From NCBI GenBank assembly GCA_025451145.1, contig JANWKX010000011.1, forward strand, positions 1 to 14,322: DNA of 14,322 nucleotides. Direction: 5' to 3'. The notes under the pieces are model-generated. The model was not told the DNA's origin and made no database searches. It saw only the letters and a list, made by a program, of their open reading frames with translations. Every line of letters starts with the position of its first letter. Within the stretch, counting starts at the first letter, position 1. Source of the DNA: Vampirovibrionales bacterium. Lineage in GTDB: Bacteria; Cyanobacteriota; Vampirovibrionia; Vampirovibrionales; JAGQHJ01. Shown here in pieces: positions 1 through 6,985 of this stretch. A program made the position numbers and the translations under genes.

Positions 1-157
1 AGGGTTAATTCTGGAGTAAGTCTATTAAATCTTCTCTATACAAGAAATTTAACCAAACTTGCTAAATCCTAAATCAGGTGGATTTTCGATCAGTCTGTCC
101 GATCTAAGATGCTTTCTATATCCAAAAATAGAAGAGCAACCGTTTAGGAGAATGCTG

Positions 158-244
158 ATGAAACGCAATCTACATCGACTCATGCGCTGGATGGATACAG
201 CCGGACATTTTTTTCTGAAGGCCCGGGTTCATTCCAAATATTGA
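158..244 (+). CDS. possible 28-aa basic small protein
   Basis: An ATG at 158 is preceded by AGGAG at 146-150 with a 7-base spacer, which is ideal for a bacterial start. The frame runs 28 codons to a TGA at 242-244. The peptide is strongly basic (MKRNLHRLMRWMD at its start) and contains a short hydrophobic patch (GHFFL). It could be an amphipathic small protein or a leader peptide. No family is recognised, and a frame this short with a good ribosome binding site can arise by chance. Reading the same frame from an upstream TTG at 59 gives a longer product, but that start has no ribosome binding site. Confidence 0.25.
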   Translation: MKRNLHRLMRWMDTAGHFFLKARVHSKY

Positions 245-383
245 TTTCCCCAGGCAAACTTAGCCATTCTGGTCAAGGTTAAAACGGCCGAAATTTACCC
301 AATTGGTGAATTTCAGGCATTAAAATGATCGCCTTTAGTCGAATCAATTGTGATCCAAAATACGAGATCATGCTGATAGCAGA

Positions 384-422
384 AGAATCATGAACCCATT
401 CTCAACGCCATGAGATGATTCT
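384..422. repeat. inverted repeat upstream of the HdeD-like gene
   Basis: AGAATCAT at 384-391 is the exact reverse complement of ATGATTCT at 415-422, with a 23-base loop. It ends 52 bases before the HdeD-like start. It could fold in the 5' leader of that mRNA or serve as a protein-binding site. The role is unknown. Confidence 0.3.
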
Positions 423-474
423 GATTTTGCGAGATTGAAACGAGAAAAATAAGATTTTATAGGAGGGGGCCTCA

Positions 475-1050
475 ATGGATATTTTGGGAGGAAGCTCATA
501 TTTAGAGAACATTCGTGAGTTTAGAGGCTGGATTATTACTTTAGGCATAACGCTCAGTATTATTGGCTTAATTATGATTGGTTCAGCCTATGCGACATCG
601 GTTTTTACAATTGCTTTGATTGGCTTCTTAGCATTTTTGGGTGGAATCGTTCAATGTATTCACTCGTTTTGGGTTAAAAAATGGGGTGGTTTTTTTCTCA
701 GTCTCATCGGCGGGTTATTACTACTGTTTATCGGACTTTTTATCCTGTCAAAACCCATTATTTCGTTGCAGGCCATCACATTAATCCTGGCCTTGTATTT
801 TATGGCATCAGGCCTGACTAAAATTATATTTTCGCTATGGGCACGGTTTTTCAACTGGGGGTGGATGTTCTTTAGCGGATTGGTTTCTATTTTCCTGGGA
901 CTCTTGATTTGGTCCCAGTGGCCCGCATCCAGCCTCTATATCGTTGGCCTCTTCTTAGGTATTGATCTTTTGATACTGGGCGTTTCCTGGTTGGTCGCCA
1001 GTGCTAGTGCCGGGCACATTCCTTCAGGAGGAGCACGTCCGGCAATATAA
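475..1050 (+). CDS. HdeD/DUF308-like six-helix inner membrane protein
   Basis: This 191-residue protein is almost entirely hydrophobic. Six likely transmembrane segments lie at about residues 18-38, 43-63, 71-91, 97-119, 128-147 and 152-175, joined by very short loops such as WVKKWGG. Length, helix count and paired-helix repeats match the HdeD/DUF308 family, whose E. coli member is linked to acid resistance. The start is well supported by AGGAGGGGG at 461-469, five bases before the ATG. A short soluble tail rich in Ser, Gly and Ala ends the protein. It is a single gene followed directly by a terminator hairpin, and it converges on the next gene. The family call rests on topology and general sequence character, since HdeD has no catalytic motif. 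The biochemical role is unknown. Confidence 0.75.
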   Translation: MDILGGSSYLENIREFRGWIITLGITLSIIGLIMIGSAYATSVFTIALIGFLAFLGGIVQCIHSFWVKKWGGFFLSLIGGLLLLFIGLFILSKPIISLQAITLILALYFMASGLTKIIFSLWARFFNWGWMFFSGLVSIFLGLLIWSQWPASSLYIVGLFLGIDLLILGVSWLVASASAGHIPSGGARPAI

Positions 1051-1096
1051 GCCAGCAGAATCTCTCAGTAAAAATGGATGCTCTTCATATTGAAGA

Positions 1097-1125
1097 AGCC
1101 GGGTAATTCCGCTACCTGGCTTTTT
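1097..1125 (+). terminator. intrinsic terminator after the HdeD-like gene
   Basis: AGCCGGGTA (1097-1105) pairs with TACCTGGCT (1113-1121), nine base pairs with one G-T, around a 7-base loop, followed by more T residues to 1125. The downstream arm overlaps the last codons and stop (1112-1114) of the converging minus-strand gene. The minus-strand transcript forms the same stem but is followed by TTCTTC, a weaker tail. Confidence 0.75.
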
Positions 1126-2650
1126 CTCTGGCAATCAGCATTTGGGAATCCTGATACATAATTTGATAGGACGGATTGGCCTGAAGCATTTGCGCCAGAG
1201 GCAACTTCCGCTCAACCAAAAATGTATTGAGTCGCCATTGATCAAGCAAGTTCTGCCAGCCCGGTTTCAAACTGGTGGTGTCTCGAATGGCTTTTGAAAA
1301 GGCAATCGGATAAAAGTCAAAACGGGAATCAAAGTAAACAGGTTGTTTCGGCGAAAACAACCTCATACATCCCCCGATGATCTCATCCTGAAAAAGCCTG
1401 TCCTTACCCTGCCTGATGGATTGGTAAGCCTGAATCCCACCCCTGTATGACTCACAGATACCAGTGGTGACACGAGTACCGGCGGTAGGCATCAGCCAGA
1501 AGGCCAGGCTTCCAACCAGGATTAGGCTGCATAACACTTCTTTCCGATAAAGCCCCGTTGCTGGCAAAGAATCCTGATCATCAGCAAGCCTAATCGTCTG
1601 CCACCATTTCATCATAACGTCAGGAAGCATGAGGCTATACAGCAGACAAGTCCATACCACCATGCGTTGAGATAATAATGTAACAAGGGTAAAGGCAAGG
1701 AGTGTCAGAAGATTCCGGGCACGATAGATTCGTTTCGCTTCCGCTAGTGAAATTAAAAACCATGACATCAGCAACAGAAAAGGCAAATAGCTTCGCAAAT
1801 GGAAGTTCGGGGACATCAACTCCACGATATTATCTTTTAAGTAGCTTTGCGACGTCAGATGAAATAAATAGGCATAGATCCCCCACCCATAGGGATTGAG
1901 GCCACTGGCGAGAAAAGCGACACCCAACAAAACCACGTATGTTTTGAAGGGCAGCCCTTGAATCGGCTCTGTTTGTTGTCCTTGTTCTTGAGCATAATAG
2001 CCTTTGGATTCAAGCCAGTCTCCGAGGGCCATCAGGCCAAGCATAATTAGTCCCAGTACAACCAGCGTATGCATATTGCCCCACAGGACATAAAGAACTG
2101 CTAAAACCGGCAAAGCCCTTCGCATCGAGATCCGATTCTCTCGAAGTCCCTTTAAGAGGCAATATTGGCCGAGTAAAAAACATGAAGTAGCGACCATGGG
2201 CCTCAAGCTCAGATTCATGGTGGCCGTATGAAGCGCTAAAACGCTGATTAACAGCGTGAGCAACGGAGGCACTTTCTGATTGGTTATCCACAGGGGGCAC
2301 AGAACGTAAATGGCCATGATAAAGACGATGGCTAGTTTAAAAAAGCTTTGATCGCCTAGTAATTGGGCCCCAAAAGCCACAATGATTTCAAAGAGCCATT
2401 GATACAGAATCCAACCGCGATTGGGGTAGGTCCAGGAAAAAATGTCATGGTGAGGCAACTGATGGTGGTCTAAAATGTAGCGCCCGCTTTGTAAAATCCA
2501 GGGAAAATCGGGAGTAATCAACTGGTGGAGCATCGAAACCCCATAAACCACTAACGTCCCCAAGCAAAAAAAGAAAATCACGCCCTTTAATGCGGATTGC
2601 GTAAAGCGCCCCGGTAAACTTGACCAGAATGTTCTGTCCAGATTAACCAT
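1112..2650 (-). CDS. large polytopic membrane protein, GT-C glycosyltransferase-like
   Basis: This 512-residue protein has many hydrophobic segments across its length (roughly 10-12 helices). The first periplasmic loop, at about residues 45-85, carries TPDFPWILQSGRYIL, then LPHHDIFSW and a WLFE motif. That matches the pattern Asp-x-x-W, GRYI, P..D.FS and E seen in uncharacterised GT-C-fold proteins related to oligosaccharyl and mannosyl transferases, which use polyprenyl-phosphate sugars. The soluble C-terminal third (after about residue 400) has a region with YFDSRFDFYP. The start at 2650 has no real Shine-Dalgarno sequence, but an in-frame stop lies two codons upstream, so the frame cannot extend further. 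Nearby uppS makes the polyprenyl carrier such enzymes use; a link is only inference. The exact substrate is unknown. Confidence 0.6.
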   Translation of the reverse strand: MVNLDRTFWSSLPGRFTQSALKGVIFFFCLGTLVVYGVSMLHQLITPDFPWILQSGRYILDHHQLPHHDIFSWTYPNRGWILYQWLFEIIVAFGAQLLGDQSFFKLAIVFIMAIYVLCPLWITNQKVPPLLTLLISVLALHTATMNLSLRPMVATSCFLLGQYCLLKGLRENRISMRRALPVLAVLYVLWGNMHTLVVLGLIMLGLMALGDWLESKGYYAQEQGQQTEPIQGLPFKTYVVLLGVAFLASGLNPYGWGIYAYLFHLTSQSYLKDNIVELMSPNFHLRSYLPFLLLMSWFLISLAEAKRIYRARNLLTLLAFTLVTLLSQRMVVWTCLLYSLMLPDVMMKWWQTIRLADDQDSLPATGLYRKEVLCSLILVGSLAFWLMPTAGTRVTTGICESYRGGIQAYQSIRQGKDRLFQDEIIGGCMRLFSPKQPVYFDSRFDFYPIAFSKAIRDTTSLKPGWQNLLDQWRLNTFLVERKLPLAQMLQANPSYQIMYQDSQMLIAREKAR

Positions 2651-2759
2651 CTTTCAGGAGGGAGGATTCCCATGCTTTTCCTTGATTATCGGTGATCCGG
2701 GCAGAATCAGAGTCGTGCAACTGTATGAATCAGAATCAACTGGAATCGGTGTGAATCAA

Positions 2760-3107
2760 TTATTTTCGGGTCGGGCTTTTCAGGATGGGTGCTTCATTGG
2801 TCACGGAATGATCACCAAACGCCAGACGAATAGAGCTACAAATACTGTTGGTCAGATCGGCGGCATCTGAAAAAACAACCTCGGTTGGGAATTCAGAAAC
2901 CACATCCTCCACCATAATCGGCTCGCGATCGGTCCACTGAAGCTCATAGCCAATACAATACGTCAACACTTCTGAACGGGTTGCCGGAAATTTAAGGCTT
3001 TGAAACAAGTTCGAGATAGCATTTTCCCCACGCACCGAGACCATGGTTTCCTGCAATTGGTTTTTGGGGTTCGCTGCATTCAAGGCGTCTTGAGAGAATT
3101 TTGCCAT
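2760..3107 (-). CDS. small DUF2795-like protein
   Basis: This is a soluble 115-residue protein. Residues about 28-88 resemble the DUF2795 pattern: a helix ending in LKFPATRSEVL (cf. the family's yPAtk-el motif), then a second helix with VEDVVSEFPTEVVFSDAADL (cf. the alternating LP...f.s..dv motif). DUF2795 proteins are small, helical and of unknown function. The flanking 27 and 27 residues look disordered. The start is supported by GGGGAG about ten bases upstream. The gene lies downstream of uppS on the same strand with a 140-base gap containing two inverted repeats, so it may have its own promoter. The family match is by motif only and is moderate. Confidence 0.6.
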   Translation of the reverse strand: MAKFSQDALNAANPKNQLQETMVSVRGENAISNLFQSLKFPATRSEVLTYCIGYELQWTDREPIMVEDVVSEFPTEVVFSDAADLTNSICSSIRLAFGDHSVTNEAPILKSPTRK

Positions 3108-3151
3108 GGGCTTGATACTCCCCGTTAATTCTCGGATAGGTTCTTAGTTTG

Positions 3152-3166
3152 ACGAATCCGATTCGT
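3152..3166. repeat. short perfect palindrome in front of the DUF2795-like gene
   Basis: ACGAAT at 3152-3157 and ATTCGT at 3161-3166 are perfect inverted repeats with a 3-base centre. The site is 45 bases upstream of the minus-strand start at 3107, next to an AT-rich stretch. The position suits an operator or a small hairpin in the leader. This is inference from position. Confidence 0.25.
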
Positions 3167-3206
3167 ATTTTAAAATTCCCTAAACTGCTAGGATTTAATA
3201 GCCCTG

Positions 3207-3229
3207 TTGGAAAGCGATGGCCTTTCCAA
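3207..3229 (-). terminator. hairpin just downstream of uppS
   Basis: TTGGAAAG (3207-3214) and CTTTCCAA (3222-3229) form a perfect 8-bp stem with a 7-base loop, starting 18 bases past the uppS stop. On the minus strand it is not followed by a T-run, so it may be a weak terminator or a 3' stabilising stem rather than a classic intrinsic terminator. Confidence 0.35.
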
Positions 3230-3247
3230 TCGAAAAATTCTCAGTGG

Positions 3248-4006
3248 CTATCGGCCAAAACGACGTTGGCGGTTTTGAAAATGGTTTATCGCGCGGTTCA
3301 GGACTTCCGGCGAAAATTCAGGCCACAATTCATCGACCACACATAGTTCAGCATAGGCCGATTGCCAGAGTAAAAAATTACTGAGGCGGTATTCCCCGCC
3401 GGTTCGAATGATCATATCAGGGTCTGAAGCCTCTTGCGTGTATAGGAGGGCTTCAAGATGTTCTTCCTGGATATCCTCCGGCTGAATATCTCCCTGTTTT
3501 ACCTGCTGAGCCAGCTTTCGGCATGCTTCCAGAATTTCAGCCCGTCCCCCATAGTTCAAGGCCACCTGATACAGCATACCTGTATTGTGAGCCGTTCGGG
3601 CAGAAGCCTTTTGGCACTCCTCTTGAAAAGCGACCGGAAAATGCTCCAGATTGCCCAGAAATTTGAGGCGTACGTTCTTTTCAATCAACTCCTCAATCTC
3701 GTCTTGAAGGGTTTTATGAAAAAGCTTCAGTAAAAACTCAACTTCCAGGTTGGAGCGACGCCAATTTTCCGTCGAAAAGGCATACACCGTCATAATAGGA
3801 AGCTTGAGATCCAGCGCACAGTACTCCACAAGGTGCTTTAAAGCTTTATACCCTTCCACATGGCCTTGCTGTGCCGGCATGTCCTGAACCTGCGCCCAGC
3901 GCCGATTACCATCCATAATCATGGCGATATGCCGGATGGCACCACTATCAATCAGGGCTTTTGCAGACTCAAAATCAGCGGGTGCTAAAAACGTTGAATT
4001 CATCAT
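3248..4006 (-). CDS. uppS: isoprenyl transferase (undecaprenyl diphosphate synthase)
   Basis: A cis-prenyltransferase that adds isopentenyl units to farnesyl diphosphate to make the C55 lipid carrier for peptidoglycan and surface glycans. It acts at the inner face of the membrane. All family motifs are present: HIAMIMDGNRRWA with the catalytic Asp at residue 32 of this form, YAFSTENW, NYGGRAEI, and DPDMIIRTGGEYRLSNFLLWQ near the C-terminus. RTGGE rather than RTSGE is a variant I associate with cyanobacteria. I prefer the start at 4006 (252 residues, close to the usual 250; MM at 4006/4003). A longer frame from 4153 adds 49 residues with no family similarity and lacks a ribosome binding site. 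A strong promoter at 4014-4042 lies inside that extension, which also favours the short form. Upstream of it a hydrolase gene diverges. Confidence 0.95.
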   Translation of the reverse strand: MMNSTFLAPADFESAKALIDSGAIRHIAMIMDGNRRWAQVQDMPAQQGHVEGYKALKHLVEYCALDLKLPIMTVYAFSTENWRRSNLEVEFLLKLFHKTLQDEIEELIEKNVRLKFLGNLEHFPVAFQEECQKASARTAHNTGMLYQVALNYGGRAEILEACRKLAQQVKQGDIQPEDIQEEHLEALLYTQEASDPDMIIRTGGEYRLSNFLLWQSAYAELCVVDELWPEFSPEVLNRAINHFQNRQRRFGR

Positions 4007-4013
4007 AAGATCG

Positions 4014-4042
4014 ATGCTACAAGGCTTCCTAGACAATGTCAA
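4014..4042 (-). promoter_or_regulatory. sigma-70-type promoter giving a leaderless uppS mRNA
   Basis: On the minus strand a perfect TTGACA (complement of 4037-4042) is followed by exactly 17 bases and TAGCAT (complement of 4014-4019, 4 of 6 matches to TATAAT). Only seven bases separate the -10 box from the ATG at 4006, so transcription would begin at or next to the start codon. This fits the absence of a Shine-Dalgarno sequence. Confidence 0.45.
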
Positions 4043-4286
4043 TTTTTTCGGGGGTCCTACGATTGTCTTGTTGAAAGCACGCACCACTTCCTTAATTATC
4101 CGCTTTTGATTCAACACCCAAAACGCCTCAACGCTCATCCGTTCGCCAGACATCTCAGTATTATTAAAGACACGATTGAAATATCAGGCCAAACCTACCC
4201 ATATTCTTTAGGCAAAGTGGCGCTTTAAAGCCCGTCTCAATCCATTATATTAATCTTATCGGGAAGGAACATTGGGGACGCCTCCG

Positions 4287-5273
4287 ATGAGGCCGATGCA
4301 GGTTAATTTCATCGCTTGTTTTATTGTGATGTTCACAATAGCGTCCTTTCATGAAACGGTTTTCGCTTCAATCCCTCAGGAAAATCCAGAGGAAACAACG
4401 GCTATCACAAAGCCCCCAACCCAAAAATCATCTGATTCCCAGAAACAATTAACATGGCCTGTCACAAGCCTCTATAATCTTTTGCCGGTTTCTGCTCCGA
4501 TCGTTCATAAGCCCTTATGGGGTGGATTTACCGAGTATTATTACGCCCATGACCCTGAGACCAGTTATTTTTTATCCGTCCCACCCAATATTAAGAAATA
4601 TCGGATGGTGATTTTAATTCACGGAGGCTGTTTTATCAACGGCTCTGCCTTGGATCATGAGATTTTCCCCCTCGCCAGCCACTTCCGACGATATCATTAT
4701 GCCGTTGCCTCTTTAAATTATCGTTCCTTGACCCAAACCACTTGGCCAATCCCCTTGGATGATCTTGCAAAAGGCATCCATGCGATTATCAATAGCCAGC
4801 AGGGAAAGGTTATTGATATCACATTGATTGGCGTTTCATCAGGAGCGACGGCTGCCGCATTGCTACTCTACGCCCCTAAATACCCCGGTATTCCTCCAAT
4901 TCAACACTTTATTGGCTTAAGCGGGATTTATAATCCCAATAGCCTGGCCCATCATATTACATCCTACATTCATGAAACCAGTCTGGAGCATTTTACCTTG
5001 TCCTCAGCCTTGCGTTTTTCCGGCACTCCTAAAAGCAAAACGCCGGCATTGCTGATTGAAGGGGCTCAAGATTATTATAGTGATCGCTCGCCTCACTCTC
5101 AGGCGTCTCATGCTGAGTTTTTAGCCCATTACCTTCGTTCAAATGGGGTGTCTTCCAGGGTTTATTGGGCCAATACGCCAGGCTATACCAAGCATGATGG
5201 CCCCGTAAAGTTGATGTCCAGTCATGAGCTCACTTTTATGAGAGAGATTAAGCACTTTTTATTAAAAGTCTAA
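4287..5273 (+). CDS. exported alpha/beta hydrolase (HSL/carboxylesterase-like)
   Basis: A 328-residue alpha/beta-hydrolase with a likely signal peptide: a charged start, a hydrophobic core (FIACFIVMFTIASF) and a probable cut after VFA near residue 27, followed by a Thr/Ser/Pro-rich linker. The hydrolase motifs are in order: oxyanion-hole HGGCF at about 112, nucleophile elbow GVSSG with Ser184, then EGAQD with acid Asp262 and TKHDG with His303. This pattern fits the hormone-sensitive-lipase or kynurenine-formamidase-like esterases; the substrate cannot be read from sequence. The start is uncertain. ATG at 4287 has GGGGA eight bases upstream; a TTG at 4272 and an ATG at 4296 are in frame. It is divergent from uppS and probably monocistronic, followed by a weak hairpin. 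Confidence 0.85.
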   Translation: MRPMQVNFIACFIVMFTIASFHETVFASIPQENPEETTAITKPPTQKSSDSQKQLTWPVTSLYNLLPVSAPIVHKPLWGGFTEYYYAHDPETSYFLSVPPNIKKYRMVILIHGGCFINGSALDHEIFPLASHFRRYHYAVASLNYRSLTQTTWPIPLDDLAKGIHAIINSQQGKVIDITLIGVSSGATAAALLLYAPKYPGIPPIQHFIGLSGIYNPNSLAHHITSYIHETSLEHFTLSSALRFSGTPKSKTPALLIEGAQDYYSDRSPHSQASHAEFLAHYLRSNGVSSRVYWANTPGYTKHDGPVKLMSSHELTFMREIKHFLLKV

Positions 5274-5347
5274 ACAAGACGTAGCGCCTTGGATTCCAGA
5301 GCCTGCCGGTCAGATACGTCTCAATAATAAAGATATGTAAAAAAATT

Positions 5348-5385
5348 CGCCCGCAGGCAATAAATCTGATTGAGGGCGTTTATTT
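5348..5385 (+). terminator. weak terminator-like hairpin after the hydrolase
   Basis: CGCCC (5348-5352) can pair with GGGCG (5374-5378) across a 21-base loop, followed by TTTATTT. A competing pairing, GCCTGC (5301-5306) with GCAGGC (5353-5358), overlaps it. Only 5-6 bp pair in each case, so termination is uncertain. The alternating pairings might act on the downstream mRNA. Confidence 0.3.
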
Positions 5386-5429
5386 CAAAACAGTTGAAAG
5401 AACCAAATGGTTCCAAGAAATACCAACAC

Positions 5430-5435
5430 AGGAGA
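5430..5435 (+). promoter_or_regulatory. ribosome binding site fixing the start at 5446
   Basis: AGGAGA sits ten bases before the ATG at 5446. The earlier in-frame ATG at 5407 has only a GAAAG match, so 5446 is preferred. With this start the RFG motif is at residues 11-13. Confidence 0.6.
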
Positions 5436-5445
5436 AAGCAAAAAC

Positions 5446-5952
5446 ATGGTTTCCCCAATTACCCATGCACAGCCTCGATTTGGCTATGCCCTTTTAAATG
5501 TACACCATTCCCGCAACCATTACGTCCAATTTCGTGTTAAAGACGATTCAAGTCGACAAGATAATGATAGCCTCTATCTCTCCTGCTATGCCGCAGATAT
5601 TGAAGATCTCGCAAAAGGGCTAGGACTAAGCGAAAACGCTTTTAAACATTTAGATGGCTGTGATTATCTCACTTATTTCTACAGAATCGGTAGGCGATCT
5701 CCTGAAATCAAAGCGGCTGTTCAGCAAATGAACGCCGATGTCGAAGCGAGAAAGACCCCTTCCACCGATAGTATCAAAAGTGCATTGGAACTCGCCAAAA
5801 CAAGCTTAGGGTTGCAATATAGAACCTTACCTGGATGGTTGGCAAACGCATTCAATTATTCATCTTGGGCAGGCGGTCCGGATCATCAAGTTCATAGCGA
5901 ATTTAACGGTCCAGGAGCTTGGCAAGCGACAAATCTTTATACAATGGATTAA
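5446..5952 (+). CDS. unknown 168-aa protein with N-terminal RFG leader
   Basis: I do not recognise a family. The protein is soluble with no signal peptide or membrane helix. It begins with a 13-residue leader without acidic residues, ending in QPRFG (residues 9-13). A mixed strand-like region (YALLNVHH, HYVQFRVKDD) follows, then a helical middle (DIEDLAKGLGLSENAFKHL, and about 93-128) and an aromatic, Gly-rich tail (NYSSWAGGPDHQV). It has two Cys residues. A start at 5407 would give 181 residues but has a poorer ribosome binding site. The exonuclease gene follows after 21 bases, so the two are probably co-transcribed. It is one of five consecutive genes here sharing the N-terminal Phe-Gly motif. 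Confidence 0.7.
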   Translation: MVSPITHAQPRFGYALLNVHHSRNHYVQFRVKDDSSRQDNDSLYLSCYAADIEDLAKGLGLSENAFKHLDGCDYLTYFYRIGRRSPEIKAAVQQMNADVEARKTPSTDSIKSALELAKTSLGLQYRTLPGWLANAFNYSSWAGGPDHQVHSEFNGPGAWQATNLYTMD

Positions 5953-5973
5953 TAGAAAGGCATTTGACATACG

Positions 5974-6777
5974 ATGGTACAAATATCGACCAACATGGCG
6001 CCTTATTATCGAGGGATTAACCGAGTCACTCAGCGACAGCCGGTTTTCGCTGGAAACGCCAACAATGGCCCCTTATCCGTGCCTTTAAAAGACGCCGAGT
6101 TAATTGGCTTTGACATGGAGATGACGGGGTTTAATCCAAAGCAGGAATCCATTATCCAGATTGCCGCCATAAAATATCGATTTAAAAATGGTCAACTTCA
6201 AGAAGTTGGTAGTCGTATCCATTTTGTAAATCCTCATAGGGAGCTTAGTCCCTATACGAGACGCCTAACTGAAATCAAGCAGAATGAAGTTGATCACGGC
6301 CTGGAAGAAAAGGATGCCTTGGCAGAACTCGTCCGGTTTATGGGGCCTCACCCCATTATTTTGGGGCACTATCCCATTTTGGATCTGGAATATCTCTGGA
6401 GAAAGCTGGAACAATACGGCATGCACCAGGAGGCGGATCGGTTTAAGAATGACTATATCCACCATACCATTGATGTGAATGCCCTGGCCCGCAGAATCCA
6501 CCCAGAATATGCTCAAATTCCACCCGGATATTCCGAGGACCTGCTCTCAACAGAAAACCTGCCCAAAGTGCTGGGGATTGATAATACCGGAAAACACCAA
6601 GCATCCAACGATGTCGAAATCACCCGGAAGATTTTTCAGAAATTGATGGCGCAAATCCCCCGACAAGAACACCTGACCTGGGATAGTCCGGTCAAAGATC
6701 TATTGGGTTATCAAGGTCCGATTGCCACAGGCCGAATTTGCAAGCATATTGCCAACACTGGTCTTGATATTGCTTAA
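5974..6777 (+). CDS. DEDDh 3'-5' exonuclease with FAG leader (oligoribonuclease/DnaQ-like)
   Basis: A 267-residue RNase T/DnaQ-fold exonuclease. Exo I is FDMEMTGF (Asp47, Glu49), Exo II is GHYPILDLEYL (Asp137), and Exo III is HQASNDVEITRKIF (His208, Asp213), so all five DEDDh residues are present. FDMEMTG resembles the oligoribonuclease version (DxEMTG), but oligoribonuclease is about 180 residues and Exo II here lacks the usual Asn of GHN. The first 40 residues form an acid-free leader with VFAG at 24-27. About 45 residues after the fold (HLTWDSPVKDLLGYQGP) form an extra C-terminal piece. The likely role is degrading short RNA or single-stranded DNA in the cytoplasm; which one is unknown. 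GAAAGG lies 13 bases before the ATG, a rather long spacing. A clear terminator follows the gene. Confidence 0.85.
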   Translation: MVQISTNMAPYYRGINRVTQRQPVFAGNANNGPLSVPLKDAELIGFDMEMTGFNPKQESIIQIAAIKYRFKNGQLQEVGSRIHFVNPHRELSPYTRRLTEIKQNEVDHGLEEKDALAELVRFMGPHPIILGHYPILDLEYLWRKLEQYGMHQEADRFKNDYIHHTIDVNALARRIHPEYAQIPPGYSEDLLSTENLPKVLGIDNTGKHQASNDVEITRKIFQKLMAQIPRQEHLTWDSPVKDLLGYQGPIATGRICKHIANTGLDIA

Positions 6778-6840
6778 TGGCTCGCTAAATCCATTCAAGA
6801 AGCAGCATCAAACGATGTGAAGCCATGTAAAAAGTGAGAC

Positions 6841-6870
6841 AGGGCACTGAGGCCTCTCAAGTGTCCTTTT
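6841..6870 (+). terminator. intrinsic terminator after the exonuclease
   Basis: AGGGCACT (6841-6848) pairs with AGTGTCCT (6860-6867), eight base pairs with one G-T, around an 11-base loop that itself contains GAGGCCTC. T residues follow. It lies 64 bases past the exonuclease stop and separates it from the next gene. Confidence 0.65.
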
Positions 6871-6890
6871 CAACGATACCTTACGCCATG

Positions 6891-6912
6891 TTTGGGCCTG
6901 CTTAGGTCCAAA
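6891..6912. repeat. inverted repeat just upstream of the promoter at 6920
   Basis: TTTGGGCC (6891-6898) and GGTCCAAA (6905-6912) pair over eight positions with one G-T, around a 6-base loop. It has no T-run and ends eight bases before a likely -35 box. That fits an operator or activator site better than a terminator. This is inference from position. Confidence 0.3.
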
Positions 6913-6919
6913 TGAATCA

Positions 6920-6948
6920 TTGACCCGACTCATATTTCATTATTAAAT
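6920..6948 (+). promoter_or_regulatory. candidate promoter for the two-helix membrane protein
   Basis: TTGACC (6920-6925, 5 of 6 matches) is followed by 17 bases and TTAAAT (6943-6948, 4 of 6). Transcription would begin near 6955. This leaves a leader of about 30 bases before the ATG at 6986 and excludes the earlier ATG at 6947, which overlaps the -10 box. Confidence 0.45.
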
Positions 6949-6985
6949 GATTTCAAATTTTATTCAAATTAAAGAGGATTACAAT

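Larger units (their letters stand above)
1..474. other. mostly non-coding region upstream of the HdeD-like gene
   Basis: No convincing long gene is present. The only coding candidate is a 28-codon frame at 158-244 with a good ribosome binding site, listed separately. Two inverted repeats are visible. One has arms 291-299 and 305-313 (9 bp with one G-T pair and a 5-base loop); the other has arms 384-391 and 415-422. I see no RNA gene. The stretch may carry the 5' leader and promoter of the downstream membrane-protein gene. Confidence 0.6.

Noticed and set aside
427..455. TTGCGA, 17 bases, TAAGAT in front of the HdeD-like gene
   Set aside because: Spacing is good, but transcription would begin inside the ribosome binding site at 461-469, so it is unlikely to be the working promoter.
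2656..2695. AGGAGGGAGG followed by an ATG at 2672 on the plus strand
   Set aside because: The frame is only seven codons long and no gene follows on that strand; the purine run is upstream of a minus-strand gene and is probably chance.
4224..4251. TTTAAA, 16 bases, TATATT before the hydrolase gene
   Set aside because: Position is plausible, but the -35 box is poor and spacing is short; matches like this are common in AT-rich gaps.
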